64,000 nt of DNA, taken from the NCBI GenBank assembly GCA_905233695.1, contig CAJODN010000009.1, forward strand, positions 1 through 64,000. The letters run 5' to 3'. The DNA is from an uncultured Lachnospiraceae bacterium (GTDB taxonomy: Bacteria > Bacillota > Clostridia > Lachnospirales > Lachnospiraceae). The notes below the pieces were generated by a model. The model worked only from the letters and a program-made list of their open reading frames with translations, did not search any database and had not been told where the DNA came from. A program made the position numbers and the translations under genes. Below, piece by piece: positions 37,213-47,025 of this stretch; positions within the stretch are counted from its first letter, which is position 1; every line of letters begins with the position of its first letter.

Positions 37213-38033
37213 ATGCCACCTTCTATATCAGAACCCAGATTGTTAAGATTCTGTATCATTCTAAATGTCTTAGCAGGATCTTCACCGGATTCAATTACTT
37301 CGAATTCTCTGTCCTCTCGTTGTTCGCGCTCGAGTGCTGACATTCTGGCGTTAAGCCTTGCCGCATCTCTCTTAGCATCTTCTCTTACGTTCTTCTCGAC
37401 GTCTTTCGACTCTTCTCGAACTCTTTCTCTACCATCCTTAACTTCTTCAGACTTTATATCGGCTTTCTTCGTCTCAGCCTTAACCGTCTCTGCTTTCACA
37501 GTTTCAGCTTTAGCTGTCTCAACCTTAGCAACATCGGCTTTAACCGCCTCCGTTTTAGTACTAAAATCTTCTCTCGCCTTAAAGTCCTCTTTAGCCTTAT
37601 CATCTCTAGCCGTATCAATCTTCTTTCTTTGATCCGAAGAATCGTTCTTTACTTGCTCAGACTGAAGCATTTCTTTTCTCTGCTCCATCTTCGTATCGTA
37701 ATCATAACGTGTAATACGACCTTCATGGTAGAATCTCTCGACCTGTGCGTTAGTATAACCAACAAGAGAATCTATCTTTGGCAACTCCTCTTCTTCAGGA
37801 ACCCTTGCCATTACATCATCCTTGTTCTTCGGCTTACTAAATACTGCACCGTCCTCATTCTCGATAATGCTACTACGCTTGAACTCGTCGCCATACTCAT
37901 TAATTGATGCATTTGCATTAGCTCCTACGCTACTTATCTTAGATGCATCCGTGCCCTTGGATCCGACACTTAGGGAAGGTATATATGGCTTATATTGCAC
38001 ATTATTATTCGTAATGCTGTTAACAACACTCAT
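37197..38033 (-). CDS. Unknown charged protein with Lys/Glu/Ala coiled-coil repeats
   Basis: A 278-residue protein. Residues 1-60 are Ser/Asn rich (SVVNSITNNNVQYKPYIPSL); residues about 120-250 are strongly charged with short repeats (AKVETAKAETVKAETVKAET and so on), predicted as a long helix; the C-terminus GEDPAKTFRMIQNLNNLG looks folded. I start at the ATG at 38033, which has AAGGAGG 8 bases upstream; an in-frame start at 38075 lacks one. It has its own strong promoter. The function is unknown; it is co-translated with the downstream small gene. Confidence 0.85.
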   Translation of the reverse strand: MSVVNSITNNNVQYKPYIPSLSVGSKGTDASKISSVGANANASINEYGDEFKRSSIIENEDGAVFSKPKNKDDVMARVPEEEELPKIDSLVGYTNAQVERFYHEGRITRYDYDTKMEQRKEMLQSEQVKNDSSDQRKKIDTARDDKAKEDFKAREDFSTKTEAVKADVAKVETAKAETVKAETVKAETKKADIKSEEVKDGRERVREESKDVEKNVREDAKRDAARLNARMSALEREQREDREFEVIESGEDPAKTFRMIQNLNNLGSDIEGGIWNIA

Positions 38034-38141
38034 ATGCTTTACCTCCTTCCCTATTCTAAATAGTGAGTATAACACTTTGTGATTTGTAAATCATGTCTAA
38101 AAATGGAGACACTACTCCCATAGACATATTTTGGTACTAAT

Positions 38142-38170
38142 ATTATAGCAAGTAAAGAATAATAAATCAA
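38142..38170 (-). promoter_or_regulatory. Sigma-A promoter of the unknown two-gene operon
   Basis: On minus, -35 TTGATT (38165-38170), 17-base spacer and -10 TATAAT (38142-38147) with a TG extension (TTGCTATAAT). The leader to the ATG at 38033 is about 100 bases. Confidence 0.85.
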
Positions 38171-38297
38171 CACTTAATTTTGAATTTTTCTAATTTTTTT
38201 ATATTTTTCTACCAAGTTGTCTGATAATTTAACCCTAACAAGAAAATATTACCGACGAAATTCCTGTTTAAATGCTTATTCACTCTTCTGTAATGCT

Positions 38298-38427
38298 TTA
38301 TTTAGCCTCATAAGCCATCCTGTATATGTCAAGTATTTCCTCGTAGCCAAGCTCTTTGTAACCCGGAAGTACCCTCTTCTTACCGCGAGTACACCGTAGT
38401 CGGCGTACTGTAGATAAAATCCTTCAT
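38298..38427 (-). pseudogene. Internally deleted iron-containing alcohol dehydrogenase relic
   Basis: An ATG at 38427 follows AAGGAGGT and reads MKDFIYSTPTTVYSR, then a stop. This matches the start of butanol-dehydrogenase-type proteins (like MLSFDYSIPTKVFFGKG). Another frame then reads KKRVLPGYKELGYEEILDIY followed by RMAYEAK and stop (38298-38300), which resembles the C-terminal end of the same enzymes. About 340 internal codons are missing and the frame is shifted, so it cannot make an enzyme. The family assignment rests on short segments. Confidence 0.5.
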
Positions 38428-38490
38428 AAATACCTCCTTCACTTACTGTCCAAAATCCTCACTCACATATTCTTCTATTCAAAAACCTTT

Positions 38491-38612
38491 CTATAGAGAA
38501 GCGGTGGCACCGTATCACCGCCCATAAAGGCTTCACTGCTTGCGTTGGCGCTATATATTGGAAACAGGGCGGAACGCTTTCATAGCAAGCACCGGTGTTA
38601 TCTTCTCTCTAG
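38491..38612 (-). ncRNA. Candidate structured RNA or leader of unknown class
   Basis: On minus, an 11-base closing stem (CTAGAGAGAAG with CTTCTCTATAG, one mismatch) encloses GCTTGC/GCAAGC and GCGGTG/CACCGC stems and is followed by GGTTTTTG. It lies between the MCP terminator and the alcohol dehydrogenase relic, ending 64 bases before the relic ATG. I matched it to no known riboswitch. It could be a leader of the relic or a stand-alone RNA. Confidence 0.45.
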
Positions 38613-38629
38613 GAAATGTAAGGTCATAA

Positions 38630-38670
38630 CATAATAACACCCCGCCCGATATGATGATTCGAGCGGGGTT
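38630..38670 (-). terminator. Hairpin terminator of the cache-domain chemoreceptor
   Basis: CCCCGCTCGA (minus) pairs with TCGGGCGGGG (one G-U) around 9 bases. It lies 35 bases after the stop. The downstream T content is modest (TGTTATTATG). Confidence 0.65.
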
Positions 38671-38702
38671 AAATGTTTTCAACTAATCAAGTATATTCGG
38701 CA

Positions 38703-40739
38703 TCAATCAATCTTAAAGCTACTTATTGATTTTGTAATTTCCTTTGCAGAATTAGATACATTATTAGATGTATCATCCAAATCCTTTGATTGTGCTGCCA
38801 CCTGTCTGGCGCTATTTGTAAGTTCTCCTACGGATGAAGATACTTCTTGTGCAGAAGCCGACTGTTCTTCACTGATAGCTGCTACAGAACTTGCAACATC
38901 ATTAACAGAATTCATCATCTCAATCATTTCATCCATGTTCTTACCTGTCACATCAAGATCTTCAAATATCTGTGCAAATGTTGATTCAGCGGTAGCAACC
39001 GCCTCTACACTACTGTTAATCTCACGCATGTTAGAATCTGACTTCTCTGAAAGTTCTGATATCTGATGCGTAATCTCTTGAATTATCTGCGAAATCTCAG
39101 TTGTGGCATTAGAACTGTCAGCAGCAAGTGTTCCGATTTCTCCCGCAACAACAGCAAATCCTTTGCCTGCCTCTCCTGCACGAGCAGCTTCAATAGAAGC
39201 GTTAAGTGACAGAAGATTAGTCTGTTCAGAGATAGAATTAATCATCTCAATAATCTTATTAATCTTCTCTGCTGATTCCCCTACAGCCTCAACAACATCA
39301 TTCATACCTGTCATCGAATCAGAGATGTGTGTCATATTCTGTGCAACGGTCTGCATATCTTGTTGTCCGACCTTCGCTTTATCAACTAATGAACTCATTG
39401 TCTCATTTGCCTCATTACCACGCTCAGTAAGCTCACTGACTGATTGTGCAAGCGTTGTGGCATTCTGCGCAAGCTCCTCAACAGCGTGATTCATGCCCTC
39501 CATAATGTTGGCGATAGAATCCATATTATTAGACTGCTCATTAGCTTCCTTATTGAGAATCTCAGAAGCATCCCTACTCGTTATAACATCCTCTTCCAGC
39601 TTCTCTGTGTTACTCTGAATAGAATGGATAGCGTCTTTCATCTTCTCAACATAGGTCTTCATCTCACCTTGGATCAAACCTATCTCGTTATCCTTACCCT
39701 TCTTAATATCAATAGTAAAGTTACCGTTAGATACCTCGGTAATCTGATCCGCCAACACATTTACAGGCTGTGTAACAACCTTATGAACAATTAATATTAA
39801 TGCTCCGCCAAGAAGAATAATTACGACCAGCATAACAATTACACCGAATATCTGAATCTTCGTAGCGTCAGACATAATAATCGACTCTGATATTGATGAT
39901 ACAATCGTCCAATCGGTTCCGGGAACCATTGATGCAGCAACATACAACGATCCTTGTCCCTCTACATCGATAACCTTAGGTGTGCTGATCGCATTTTCAT
40001 CAGAATAGTATTTCTCTAAAGTCACAAGACCGGGATCACTAAGTTCTGATATTTTTTTGCCGTTATAGCTTGCATCCGGGAAGGAAAGAACATAATCTCC
40101 TGTGAAGAGCATGGTATTACCTTCTCTCATGGGCTTATACTCAGAGACCTTCTTAAGAATCGGAGTCAAGTATAAATCAAGCCCCATAACTCCCGTCTTA
40201 CCACTTGGGGTTTCGACCTTTCTTGAAAATGTAACACACAGATTACCTGATGTTTCATCAACATAGGGTTCTGAGCAAGTTAATGTATCGTATTCAAGTC
40301 CGGCCTTATACCAGCCTCTTGTTGTAACATCAAAGTCAGCCTTAGGAACATATCCGTTAGAAAACACAGTTGATTTATCAGACCATCCAATATATAATAC
40401 CGGCTCCATTGATTGATCAAATGTATTAGCCGTCTTAATTAATTCCTCAATCTGTGCATCGGATAATTGCATAGAATTAACAGTTGTCGCAATTTGATTG
40501 GCTCGATCCACTACATTCTCAACATCAAGTGCCAAATCCTTGGCGTTTGATTCCGTACAATCCCTTAGATCGGTAGACGCCAACTCTTGTATACTGCTTC
40601 GACTTTGCAGTGTAGTAAATATAATAATGCCGATAATAGCAACGGCTGTAATAGGAATTAGCACCTTAAGGAGCGAACCGGCTACGCTTCCCTTCGTACG
40701 CTTCCTTTTAGTATTGGTCTTTGCATTTTCAGTTGCCAT
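38703..40739 (-). CDS. Methyl-accepting chemotaxis protein with dCache sensor
   Basis: A 678-residue chemoreceptor. First membrane helix at about 20-45 ([20 protein letters not shown]), extracellular dCache-type sensor at about 50-290 ([24 protein letters not shown]), second helix at about 295-320 ([20 protein letters not shown]), HAMP, then the signalling helix bundle with [20 protein letters not shown] and [20 protein letters not shown]. It senses an outside ligand and sets CheA activity. GGGGAGA precedes the ATG. The ligand is unknown. Confidence 0.95.
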   Translation of the reverse strand: MATENAKTNTKRKRTKGSVAGSLLKVLIPITAVAIIGIIIFTTLQSRSSIQELASTDLRDCTESNAKDLALDVENVVDRANQIATTVNSMQLSDAQIEELIKTANTFDQSMEPVLYIGWSDKSTVFSNGYVPKADFDVTTRGWYKAGLEYDTLTCSEPYVDETSGNLCVTFSRKVETPSGKTGVMGLDLYLTPILKKVSEYKPMREGNTMLFTGDYVLSFPDASYNGKKISELSDPGLVTLEKYYSDENAISTPKVIDVEGQGSLYVAASMVPGTDWTIVSSISESIIMSDATKIQIFGVIVMLVVIILLGGALILIVHKVVTQPVNVLADQITEVSNGNFTIDIKKGKDNEIGLIQGEMKTYVEKMKDAIHSIQSNTEKLEEDVITSRDASEILNKEANEQSNNMDSIANIMEGMNHAVEELAQNATTLAQSVSELTERGNEANETMSSLVDKAKVGQQDMQTVAQNMTHISDSMTGMNDVVEAVGESAEKINKIIEMINSISEQTNLLSLNASIEAARAGEAGKGFAVVAGEIGTLAADSSNATTEISQIIQEITHQISELSEKSDSNMREINSSVEAVATAESTFAQIFEDLDVTGKNMDEMIEMMNSVNDVASSVAAISEEQSASAQEVSSSVGELTNSARQVAAQSKDLDDTSNNVSNSAKEITKSISSFKID

Positions 40740-40798
40740 AATAATCTCCCCTCAATGTGTCAAAAAACACTTTTTCTCGTACTTAATAGCCGATATAT

Positions 40799-40827
40799 AT
40801 ATTAACAAATATAGCATGCATATGCAA
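40799..40827 (-). promoter_or_regulatory. Promoter of the dCache chemoreceptor
   Basis: On minus, -35 TTGCAT (40822-40827), 17-base spacer and -10 TAATAT (40799-40804), about 60 bases before the ATG. The rest of the 40740-41034 gap shows nothing beyond this and the ppdK terminator. Confidence 0.6.
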
Positions 40828-40972
40828 GGTAATTATCCGTCATGTTAATTCTCTTATAATGTTCTGCCCAGTCACTGCTACGTAGTAAACCCTTATTCAA
40901 TTCAAAATCCGGAAACAAAATCGAAATAAGATTAATATGATAGTCGATACACTACTCGAATGAGCAATATAC

Positions 40973-41009
40973 CTTAAATAATACCTCGCCCGACATAAGT
41001 CGGGCGAGG
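40973..41009 (-). terminator. Terminator after ppdK
   Basis: CCTCGCCCGAC (40984-40994) and its exact complement (40999-41009) form an 11-bp stem with a 4-base loop, followed on minus by TATTATTTAAGG. Confidence 0.85.
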
Positions 41010-41034
41010 ACATAATCAACAAATCAAGCTATAA

Positions 41035-43668
41035 CTACTTATTAGCGATAGCTGCCTGTGCTGCTGCGAGCCTTGCAATCGGAACTCTGAATGGTGAGCA
41101 TGATACATAATCAAGACCAATCTTATGGCAGAACTCAACGGAAGAAGGATCTCCGCCGTGCTCTCCGCAGATACCAACGTGAAGGTTAGGATTAGCGGGC
41201 TTACCGAGCTTAATAGCTGTCTCCATAAGCTTACCAACACCTGTCTGATCAAGCTTAGCGAACGGATCATTCTCGAATATCTTCTTGTCATAGTAAGCAT
41301 CTAAGAACTTACCTGAGTCATCACGAGAGAATCCGAATGTCATCTGAGTTAAGTCGTTAGTACCGAAGCAGAAGAAATCAGCTTCCTTAGCGATATCGTC
41401 GGCTGTAAGTGCAGCTCTCGGAATCTCAATCATTGTACCAACTTCATACTCAAGCTTAATTCCTGCCTTCTCAATCTCGGCATCAGCTGTCTCAACAACA
41501 ATCTTCTTAACGAACTTAAGCTCTTCAGCTTCACATACAAGAGGAATCATAATCTCAGGCTTAACTGTCCAATCACTGTGAGCCTTCTGCACTTCGATAG
41601 CCGCACGGATTACAGCCTTAGTCTGCATCTTAGCAATCTCAGGATATGTAACTGCAAGACGGCATCCTCTGTGACCCATCATAGGGTTGAATTCGTGAAG
41701 TGAATCAATAAGTGCCTTAATATCATCTACTGACTTACCTTGAGCATCAGCTAACTTCTTAATATCTTCTTCCTCTGTAGGAACGAACTCATGAAGAGGA
41801 GGATCTAAGAAACGGATAGTAACAGGATATCCTTCAAGTGCTTCATATAACGCCTTGAAGTCGCCCTGCTGATAAGGAAGAATCTTATCAAGTGCAGCTT
41901 CTCTCTCTTCTACTGTATCAGCACAGATCATTTCACGGAAAGCAGCAATTCTGTCTTCCTCGAAGAACATATGCTCTGTACGGCAAAGTCCGATACCTTC
42001 AGCGCCAAGCTCTCTAGCCTTCTTAGCGTCTTGAGGAGTGTCGGCATTGGTACGAACCTTAAGTGTTCTGTACTTATCAGCCCAAGCCATAACACGACCG
42101 AATGTTCCTGCTATGCTTGCATCAACTGTAGGAATAATCTCTCCGTAGATATTACCTGTTGTTCCGTCGATTGAGATCTCAGAACCTTCTACGAATTTCT
42201 TTCCTGCAAGTGTAAATGTCTTATTCTCTTCATCCATTGCGATGTCGCCGCAACCAGATACACAACAAGTACCCATTCCACGAGCAACAACGGCAGCGTG
42301 ACTTGTCATACCACCACGAACTGTTAAGATACCCTGTGCAGCCTTCATACCTGTAATATCTTCAGGTGAAGTCTCAAGACGAACAAGTACAACCTTCTCG
42401 CCTCTTGCATTCCACTCTTCTGCATCCTCTGCTGTAAATACAACCTTACCGCAAGCAGCACCCGGAGAAGCTCCAAGTCCCTTGCCGAGAGGTGTGGCAG
42501 CCTTAAGCTTAGCAGCATCGAATTGAGGATGAAGTAATGTATCAAGGTTACGAGGCTCAATCATAGCAACTGCTTCTTCCTCTGTCTTATGTCCTTCATC
42601 AACAAGGTCACAAGCAATCTGAAGAGCTGCGGGAGCTGTTCTCTTACCGTTACGACATTGAAGCATGTAGAGCTTCTTATTCTCAACTGTAAATTCCATA
42701 TCCTGCATATCATGATAGTGATTCTCAAGAGTCTCACATACCTTGATGAATTCATCATAAGCTTCAGGGAATTCCTGCTCCATCTGAGCAATTGGCATAG
42801 GAGTACGAACACCGGCAACAACGTCCTCACCTTGAGCGTTCTTTAAAAACTCTCCCATAAGCTTCTTCTCACCTGTTGCAGGATCTCTTGTAAATGCAAC
42901 ACCTGTGCCGGACTCGTCATTCAAGTTACCGAATACCATAGGCATTACGTTAACTGCTGTACCCCATGAATAAGGGATATCGTTATCACGACGATATACG
43001 TTAGCTCTCGGATTATCCCAAGATCTGAATACGGCTTCGATAGCAAGCTTTAATTGTTCTACAGGGTCTGAAGGGAAATCAGAACCGAGCTGGTTCTTGT
43101 ATTCAGCCTTGAATTGCTCTGCAAGTTCTTTAAGATCGGCAGCTGTAAGATCAACGTCGAACTCAACGCCTCTGTCAGCCTTCATCTTGTCGATAAGTTG
43201 CTCAAAATACTTCTTACCGACTTCCATAACTACGTCAGAGAACATCTGAATAAATCTTCTATATGAATCATATACGAAACGTTCGAATTTAGGATCCGGA
43301 TTACCTTTAATCATAGCCTCAACAACTTCATCATTAAGACCAAGGTTAAGAATTGTATCCATCATACCGGGCATTGAAGCACGAGCTCCGGAACGAACAG
43401 ATACGAGAAGAGGATTCTTGAGGTCGCCAAACTTCTTGCCGTTCTCTTTTTCCATCCATGCAACACCATCCATAGTCTGTTGCATTATCTCGTCATTAAT
43501 TTTACGACCATCCTCGTAGTACTGAGTACATGCCTCAGTTGTAATTGTAAACCCCTGTGGTACAGGAAGACCAATCTCTGTCATCTCTGCAAGGTTAGCA
43601 CCCTTACCACCAAGCAAGTTACGCATGGTCATGTTACCTTCTTTGAAGGTATAAACCCATTTTGCCAT
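41035..43668 (-). CDS. ppdK: Pyruvate, phosphate dikinase
   Basis: An 877-residue enzyme interconverting pyruvate, ATP and phosphate with PEP, AMP and pyrophosphate. N-terminal ATP-grasp part (LLGGKGANLAEMTEIGLPVP), the phosphohistidine domain with GGMTSHAAVVARGMG, and the C-terminal PEP/pyruvate barrel with VGICGEHGGDPSSVEF. Length matches the family. In anaerobes it can run in the glycolytic direction. GGAGGA precedes the ATG; it is monocistronic with a promoter and a terminator. Confidence 0.99.
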   Translation of the reverse strand: MAKWVYTFKEGNMTMRNLLGGKGANLAEMTEIGLPVPQGFTITTEACTQYYEDGRKINDEIMQQTMDGVAWMEKENGKKFGDLKNPLLVSVRSGARASMPGMMDTILNLGLNDEVVEAMIKGNPDPKFERFVYDSYRRFIQMFSDVVMEVGKKYFEQLIDKMKADRGVEFDVDLTAADLKELAEQFKAEYKNQLGSDFPSDPVEQLKLAIEAVFRSWDNPRANVYRRDNDIPYSWGTAVNVMPMVFGNLNDESGTGVAFTRDPATGEKKLMGEFLKNAQGEDVVAGVRTPMPIAQMEQEFPEAYDEFIKVCETLENHYHDMQDMEFTVENKKLYMLQCRNGKRTAPAALQIACDLVDEGHKTEEEAVAMIEPRNLDTLLHPQFDAAKLKAATPLGKGLGASPGAACGKVVFTAEDAEEWNARGEKVVLVRLETSPEDITGMKAAQGILTVRGGMTSHAAVVARGMGTCCVSGCGDIAMDEENKTFTLAGKKFVEGSEISIDGTTGNIYGEIIPTVDASIAGTFGRVMAWADKYRTLKVRTNADTPQDAKKARELGAEGIGLCRTEHMFFEEDRIAAFREMICADTVEEREAALDKILPYQQGDFKALYEALEGYPVTIRFLDPPLHEFVPTEEEDIKKLADAQGKSVDDIKALIDSLHEFNPMMGHRGCRLAVTYPEIAKMQTKAVIRAAIEVQKAHSDWTVKPEIMIPLVCEAEELKFVKKIVVETADAEIEKAGIKLEYEVGTMIEIPRAALTADDIAKEADFFCFGTNDLTQMTFGFSRDDSGKFLDAYYDKKIFENDPFAKLDQTGVGKLMETAIKLGKPANPNLHVGICGEHGGDPSSVEFCHKIGLDYVSCSPFRVPIARLAAAQAAIANK

Positions 43669-43726
43669 AATTTCTTTCCTCCTAAAATTTTTACTCTAAT
43701 ATATAGCCAACGCTACACATAAACTA

Positions 43727-43755
43727 ATTGTAACAATTGAAATAATCATTTTCAA
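43727..43755 (-). promoter_or_regulatory. Promoter of ppdK
   Basis: On minus, -35 TTGAAA (43750-43755), 17-base spacer and -10 TACAAT (43727-43732). Start near 43720, about 50 bases before the ATG. Confidence 0.75.
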
Positions 43756-43843
43756 GGAAAAAGGAAGCAAATTTTCAATAGATTTGAAAACTCGCCTCCT
43801 CAATATGTATCATTATAATTTGAACCACTATATATAGTATGTA

Positions 43844-43910
43844 ACGATTCAAGTCATAATCCCCGAACGCGACTAGATGTCTTTGTCCGGGAATTATGCA
43901 CTTGAATCGT
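43844..43910 (-). repeat. Long imperfect inverted repeat after the membrane chemoreceptor
   Basis: ACGATTCAAGT pairs with ACTTGAATCGT, then CATAAT with ATTATG and CCCG with CGGG, about 21 pairs with one bulge and one mismatch, loop about 22 bases. It starts 3 bases after the stop of the 43914-45383 gene. No T-run follows on minus, so it is not a normal terminator. Confidence 0.7.
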
Positions 43911-43913
43911 ATA

Positions 43914-45383
43914 TTACTGCTCTGATGCCTCAACCAGGCTCGCCGTAATATCGTTAATGTCATTGTAGCCCGTTACAACATCACCTATGCTCTCGTTAAG
44001 GTTATTGATGCTTGCTGATATCTCCTCCATAGCGGCACTTGTTGATTCAACGTTAGCACTAATCTCGTTGACATTATCAAGCGTATTATTAAGAAGTGAA
44101 TGAAGCTGATTGGACTGCTTCTCAATATCACGTGACTTCGCAAGTATCTCATCAGAATTGGAACGAACAACCGTAAATGACGCTCCAACTTCCTTAACAT
44201 AGTCATCACATTCCTGAACGGACTCACGACCTTCGGCAATCTCGTCTGTAACCTGCTTAGTCTTAGCTTCTACACCGTCTAAAATTGTATGTATCTCATC
44301 CGTAAACTGAGCCGAAGAATCAGAAAGGTTACGTATCTCATCGGCAACAACCGCGAAGCCTTTACCTGCTTCACCTGCACGAGCAGCCTCAATCGAAGCA
44401 TTGAGTGAGAGGAGGTTGGTCTGATCTGATATTTCTCCAAGTGTTCCCAGGATTCCCACAATCTTATTATTCTCATCCGAGAGTTCCGATATTGCAACAG
44501 ATATCTCACCCATCTTGGCATTAAGGGCATCCATTCGTTCAGAAAGAATCTTGACCTTATTATCGCTCTGTGAAATTGCTTCATTAGTCTCCGTTGATGC
44601 CTCTGACATCTGTACAGATGCATCGGCAACACTTTGGATACTGTCGACTCCCTCTGTAACCATTCTCTTGATGGTCTCTGTCGCATCAACTTCATCGCCG
44701 GTACGACGAGCAACATCATCTGTCGCCTTGGATATCTCTCCCGTTATATCTTCAGATACATTCACACTCTCTGAAATCTTACCTGATGTATTGTCAAGCA
44801 CTCCAACGGACTTGCCGATTTCTTCAAGAAGCTTCTCAGCCTTCTCTTTCTCTTCGTTAGCTTCCTTAGAAGTCGCTTCAATCTCCTTAAACTGCTGCTT
44901 GGTCAGCTTAGAAAGTATAATAAATACACTCATACCTGAGATAATATATACTATTGCGATAACAGTTGTATCGTTGCCCCATTCCGTGTCGTTCAGGGCA
45001 CTGTAATAAGCAAAATGGAAGTAAATCATCTCACCTACACAACATATCGCCTGAAGTGCAATAACACGAATATCTTCATAGATAATTACGAAGAACATCG
45101 CCATAAATGTCATAAGGAAATTAACCTTACAAGGCCAGAATGTCATAAGAAGGAACACAAGAACCGACATAAATATCGAGAAGATAAACATCATCGGAAC
45201 CGGCGGAACCTTTGTTGATAAAAAGTACAAAAGCAGTCCGACTACTATGGCACCGATACCCATGGGAAGTGCCGACATTATTCCGACAAAAGGTGCATTG
45301 GCAATGGTACGAAGAAGAATCGAACCTAAGAGCGCCAATGACAACAGCTTATTTTTCTTTCTTATCATTTCAAGATATGTCAT
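43914..45383 (-). CDS. Atypical chemoreceptor-like protein with polytopic membrane domain
   Basis: A 489-residue protein. Residues 10-170 hold about five to six membrane helices (LLSLALLGSILLRTIANAPF, FSIFMSVLVFLLMTF, VIAIVYIISGMSVFIIL) in place of the usual two helices and sensor domain. No clear HAMP domain is seen. Residues about 185-489 are the signalling domain with [20 protein letters not shown] and [20 protein letters not shown]. It likely reads the membrane state or an intramembrane ligand. It is separate from ppdK by the inverted repeat. Confidence 0.9.
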   Translation of the reverse strand: MTYLEMIRKKNKLLSLALLGSILLRTIANAPFVGIMSALPMGIGAIVVGLLLYFLSTKVPPVPMMFIFSIFMSVLVFLLMTFWPCKVNFLMTFMAMFFVIIYEDIRVIALQAICCVGEMIYFHFAYYSALNDTEWGNDTTVIAIVYIISGMSVFIILSKLTKQQFKEIEATSKEANEEKEKAEKLLEEIGKSVGVLDNTSGKISESVNVSEDITGEISKATDDVARRTGDEVDATETIKRMVTEGVDSIQSVADASVQMSEASTETNEAISQSDNKVKILSERMDALNAKMGEISVAISELSDENNKIVGILGTLGEISDQTNLLSLNASIEAARAGEAGKGFAVVADEIRNLSDSSAQFTDEIHTILDGVEAKTKQVTDEIAEGRESVQECDDYVKEVGASFTVVRSNSDEILAKSRDIEKQSNQLHSLLNNTLDNVNEISANVESTSAAMEEISASINNLNESIGDVVTGYNDINDITASLVEASEQ

Positions 45384-45450
45384 AAAAACCTCCGATATCT
45401 ACATAACCCCACATACGAAATAATCATATAAAAATACACATACACAGTCT

Positions 45451-45479
45451 ATTATAACAGTTTTCTTCGATTAACAAAA
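45451..45479 (-). promoter_or_regulatory. Probable promoter of the atypical chemoreceptor
   Basis: On minus, -10 TATAAT (45451-45456) is clear; the -35 is weak, TTTTGT (45474-45479) at 17 bases or TTGTTA at 15. It sits about 70 bases before the ATG. Confidence 0.5.
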
Positions 45480-45561
45480 CAAACATTTTGGAAAAATATA
45501 CATTTTACGAATAATTGCGTACCTTTCCCAAAATACATCGATGAATCCGGAGACATTTACA

Positions 45562-46959
45562 CTAAAAAGCCAGTTTCTCTCTGAAATAGTCTTCCAAGTC
45601 AGAAATAGCCACTCTCTCCTGCTCCATTGTGTCCCTGTCGCGGACAGTCACGGCATTATCTTCAAGAGAGTCAAAGTCAAATGTAACACAGTAAGGCGTG
45701 CCGATTTCGTCCTGTCTTCTGTAGCGCTTACCGATATTACCTCTGTCATCATATTCACAATTAAATGACTTAGAAAGCATCTCATACACCTTAACCGCAT
45801 CATCCGTAAGCTTCTTAGATAAAGGAAGCACACCAATCTTAACAGGCGCAAGTGCCGGATGAAAATGAAGCACTGTTCTAACATCAGGCTTCTCTTCAGT
45901 TCCGATATTCTCCTCATCGTATGCTGCGCAAAGGAATGCAAGGAAGATTCTGTCCGCACCGAGTGACGGCTCTATTACGTAGGGCACATACTTCTCTCCC
46001 ATTTCATCGTCAAAATATGTAAGGTCTTGCTTAGATACCTCCTGATGACAAGATAAATCATAGTCAGTTCTATCGGCAATACCCCAGAGTTCTCCCCATC
46101 CAAACGGGAAGAGAAACTCAATGTCAGTTGTTGCCTTAGAATAGAATGCGAGTTCTGCCTCATCATGGTCACGGAAACGAATCTCGTCTTCTTTCATACC
46201 AAGTGAAAGAAGGAAATCATGACAGAAGCTTCTCCAATAGTCGAACCATTCAAGATCGGTATCGGGCTTACAGAAAAACTCAAGCTCCATTTGCTCGAAT
46301 TCTCTTATTCTGTATATAAAGTTACCCGGTGTAATCTCATTTCTGAAGGATTTACCAATCTGGCAGATACCGAAAGGCAATTTCTTTCTTGAAGTACGCT
46401 GAACATTCTTGAAGTTAACGAATATTCCCTGCGCCGTCTCCGGACGTAGATAGACCGTACTTGTAGTATCCTCGGTAACTCCCATAAATGTCTTGAACAT
46501 AAGATTGAACTGTCTTATATCCGTAAAATTATGCTTGCCGCAGGAAGGACAAGGAATACTGTTATCCTTAATAAAGTCCATCATCTCATCTGCAGTCCAA
46601 CCATCAACTGATGACTCCAATGTAATGTTATTGTCCGCGGCAAAATCCTCTATTACCTGGTCTGCTCTGAATCTCTCGTGACATTCCTTACAATCCATAA
46701 GAGGATCTGAGAAGCCTCCCAAATGACCTGAAGCCTTCCAAGTCTGAGGATTCATAAGGATTGCAGCATCAAGTCCCACATTGTATGGATTCTCCTGCAC
46801 GAACTTTTTCCACCATGCCTTCTTAATATTATTCTTAAGCTCTACGCCAAGGTTACCGTAGTCCCAGCTGTTAGCAAGTCCGCCGTATATCTCAGATCCC
46901 GGATATACGAATCCTCTGCTCTTACATAGCGCTACAATTTTTTCCATTGATTTTTCCAT
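45562..46959 (-). CDS. glyQS: Glycyl-tRNA synthetase, single-chain class II
   Basis: A 465-residue dimeric synthetase that charges tRNA-Gly. Seen: [20 protein letters not shown] at the N-terminus, Cys pairs in CKECHERF and CPSCGKHNF (zinc insert), [16 protein letters not shown] (motif 2), [27 protein letters not shown] (motif 3) and the anticodon domain [12 protein letters not shown]. This is the archaeal/eukaryal-type form used by many Firmicutes. AAGGGG precedes the ATG. No T-box leader fits in the 66-base gap upstream. Confidence 0.97.
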   Translation of the reverse strand: MEKSMEKIVALCKSRGFVYPGSEIYGGLANSWDYGNLGVELKNNIKKAWWKKFVQENPYNVGLDAAILMNPQTWKASGHLGGFSDPLMDCKECHERFRADQVIEDFAADNNITLESSVDGWTADEMMDFIKDNSIPCPSCGKHNFTDIRQFNLMFKTFMGVTEDTTSTVYLRPETAQGIFVNFKNVQRTSRKKLPFGICQIGKSFRNEITPGNFIYRIREFEQMELEFFCKPDTDLEWFDYWRSFCHDFLLSLGMKEDEIRFRDHDEAELAFYSKATTDIEFLFPFGWGELWGIADRTDYDLSCHQEVSKQDLTYFDDEMGEKYVPYVIEPSLGADRIFLAFLCAAYDEENIGTEEKPDVRTVLHFHPALAPVKIGVLPLSKKLTDDAVKVYEMLSKSFNCEYDDRGNIGKRYRRQDEIGTPYCVTFDFDSLEDNAVTVRDRDTMEQERVAISDLEDYFREKLAF

Positions 46960-47025
46960 TAGGCTATTCCCCTTCTTGTATTTATTTATGTATCCAATTA
47001 ATCTTACATAATAATTATCACTTTA

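Noticed and set aside
37440..37570. CRISPR or DNA tandem array
   Set aside because: The repetition is of short Lys/Glu/Ala codon words inside a coding frame, without spacers.
38491..38530. T-box-like GGTGGCACCG on plus
   Set aside because: No specifier stem, no terminator and no plus-strand gene follow; the match is short.
46960..47025. T-box leader for glycyl-tRNA synthetase
   Set aside because: Only 66 bases between the genes, no stem I or terminator.
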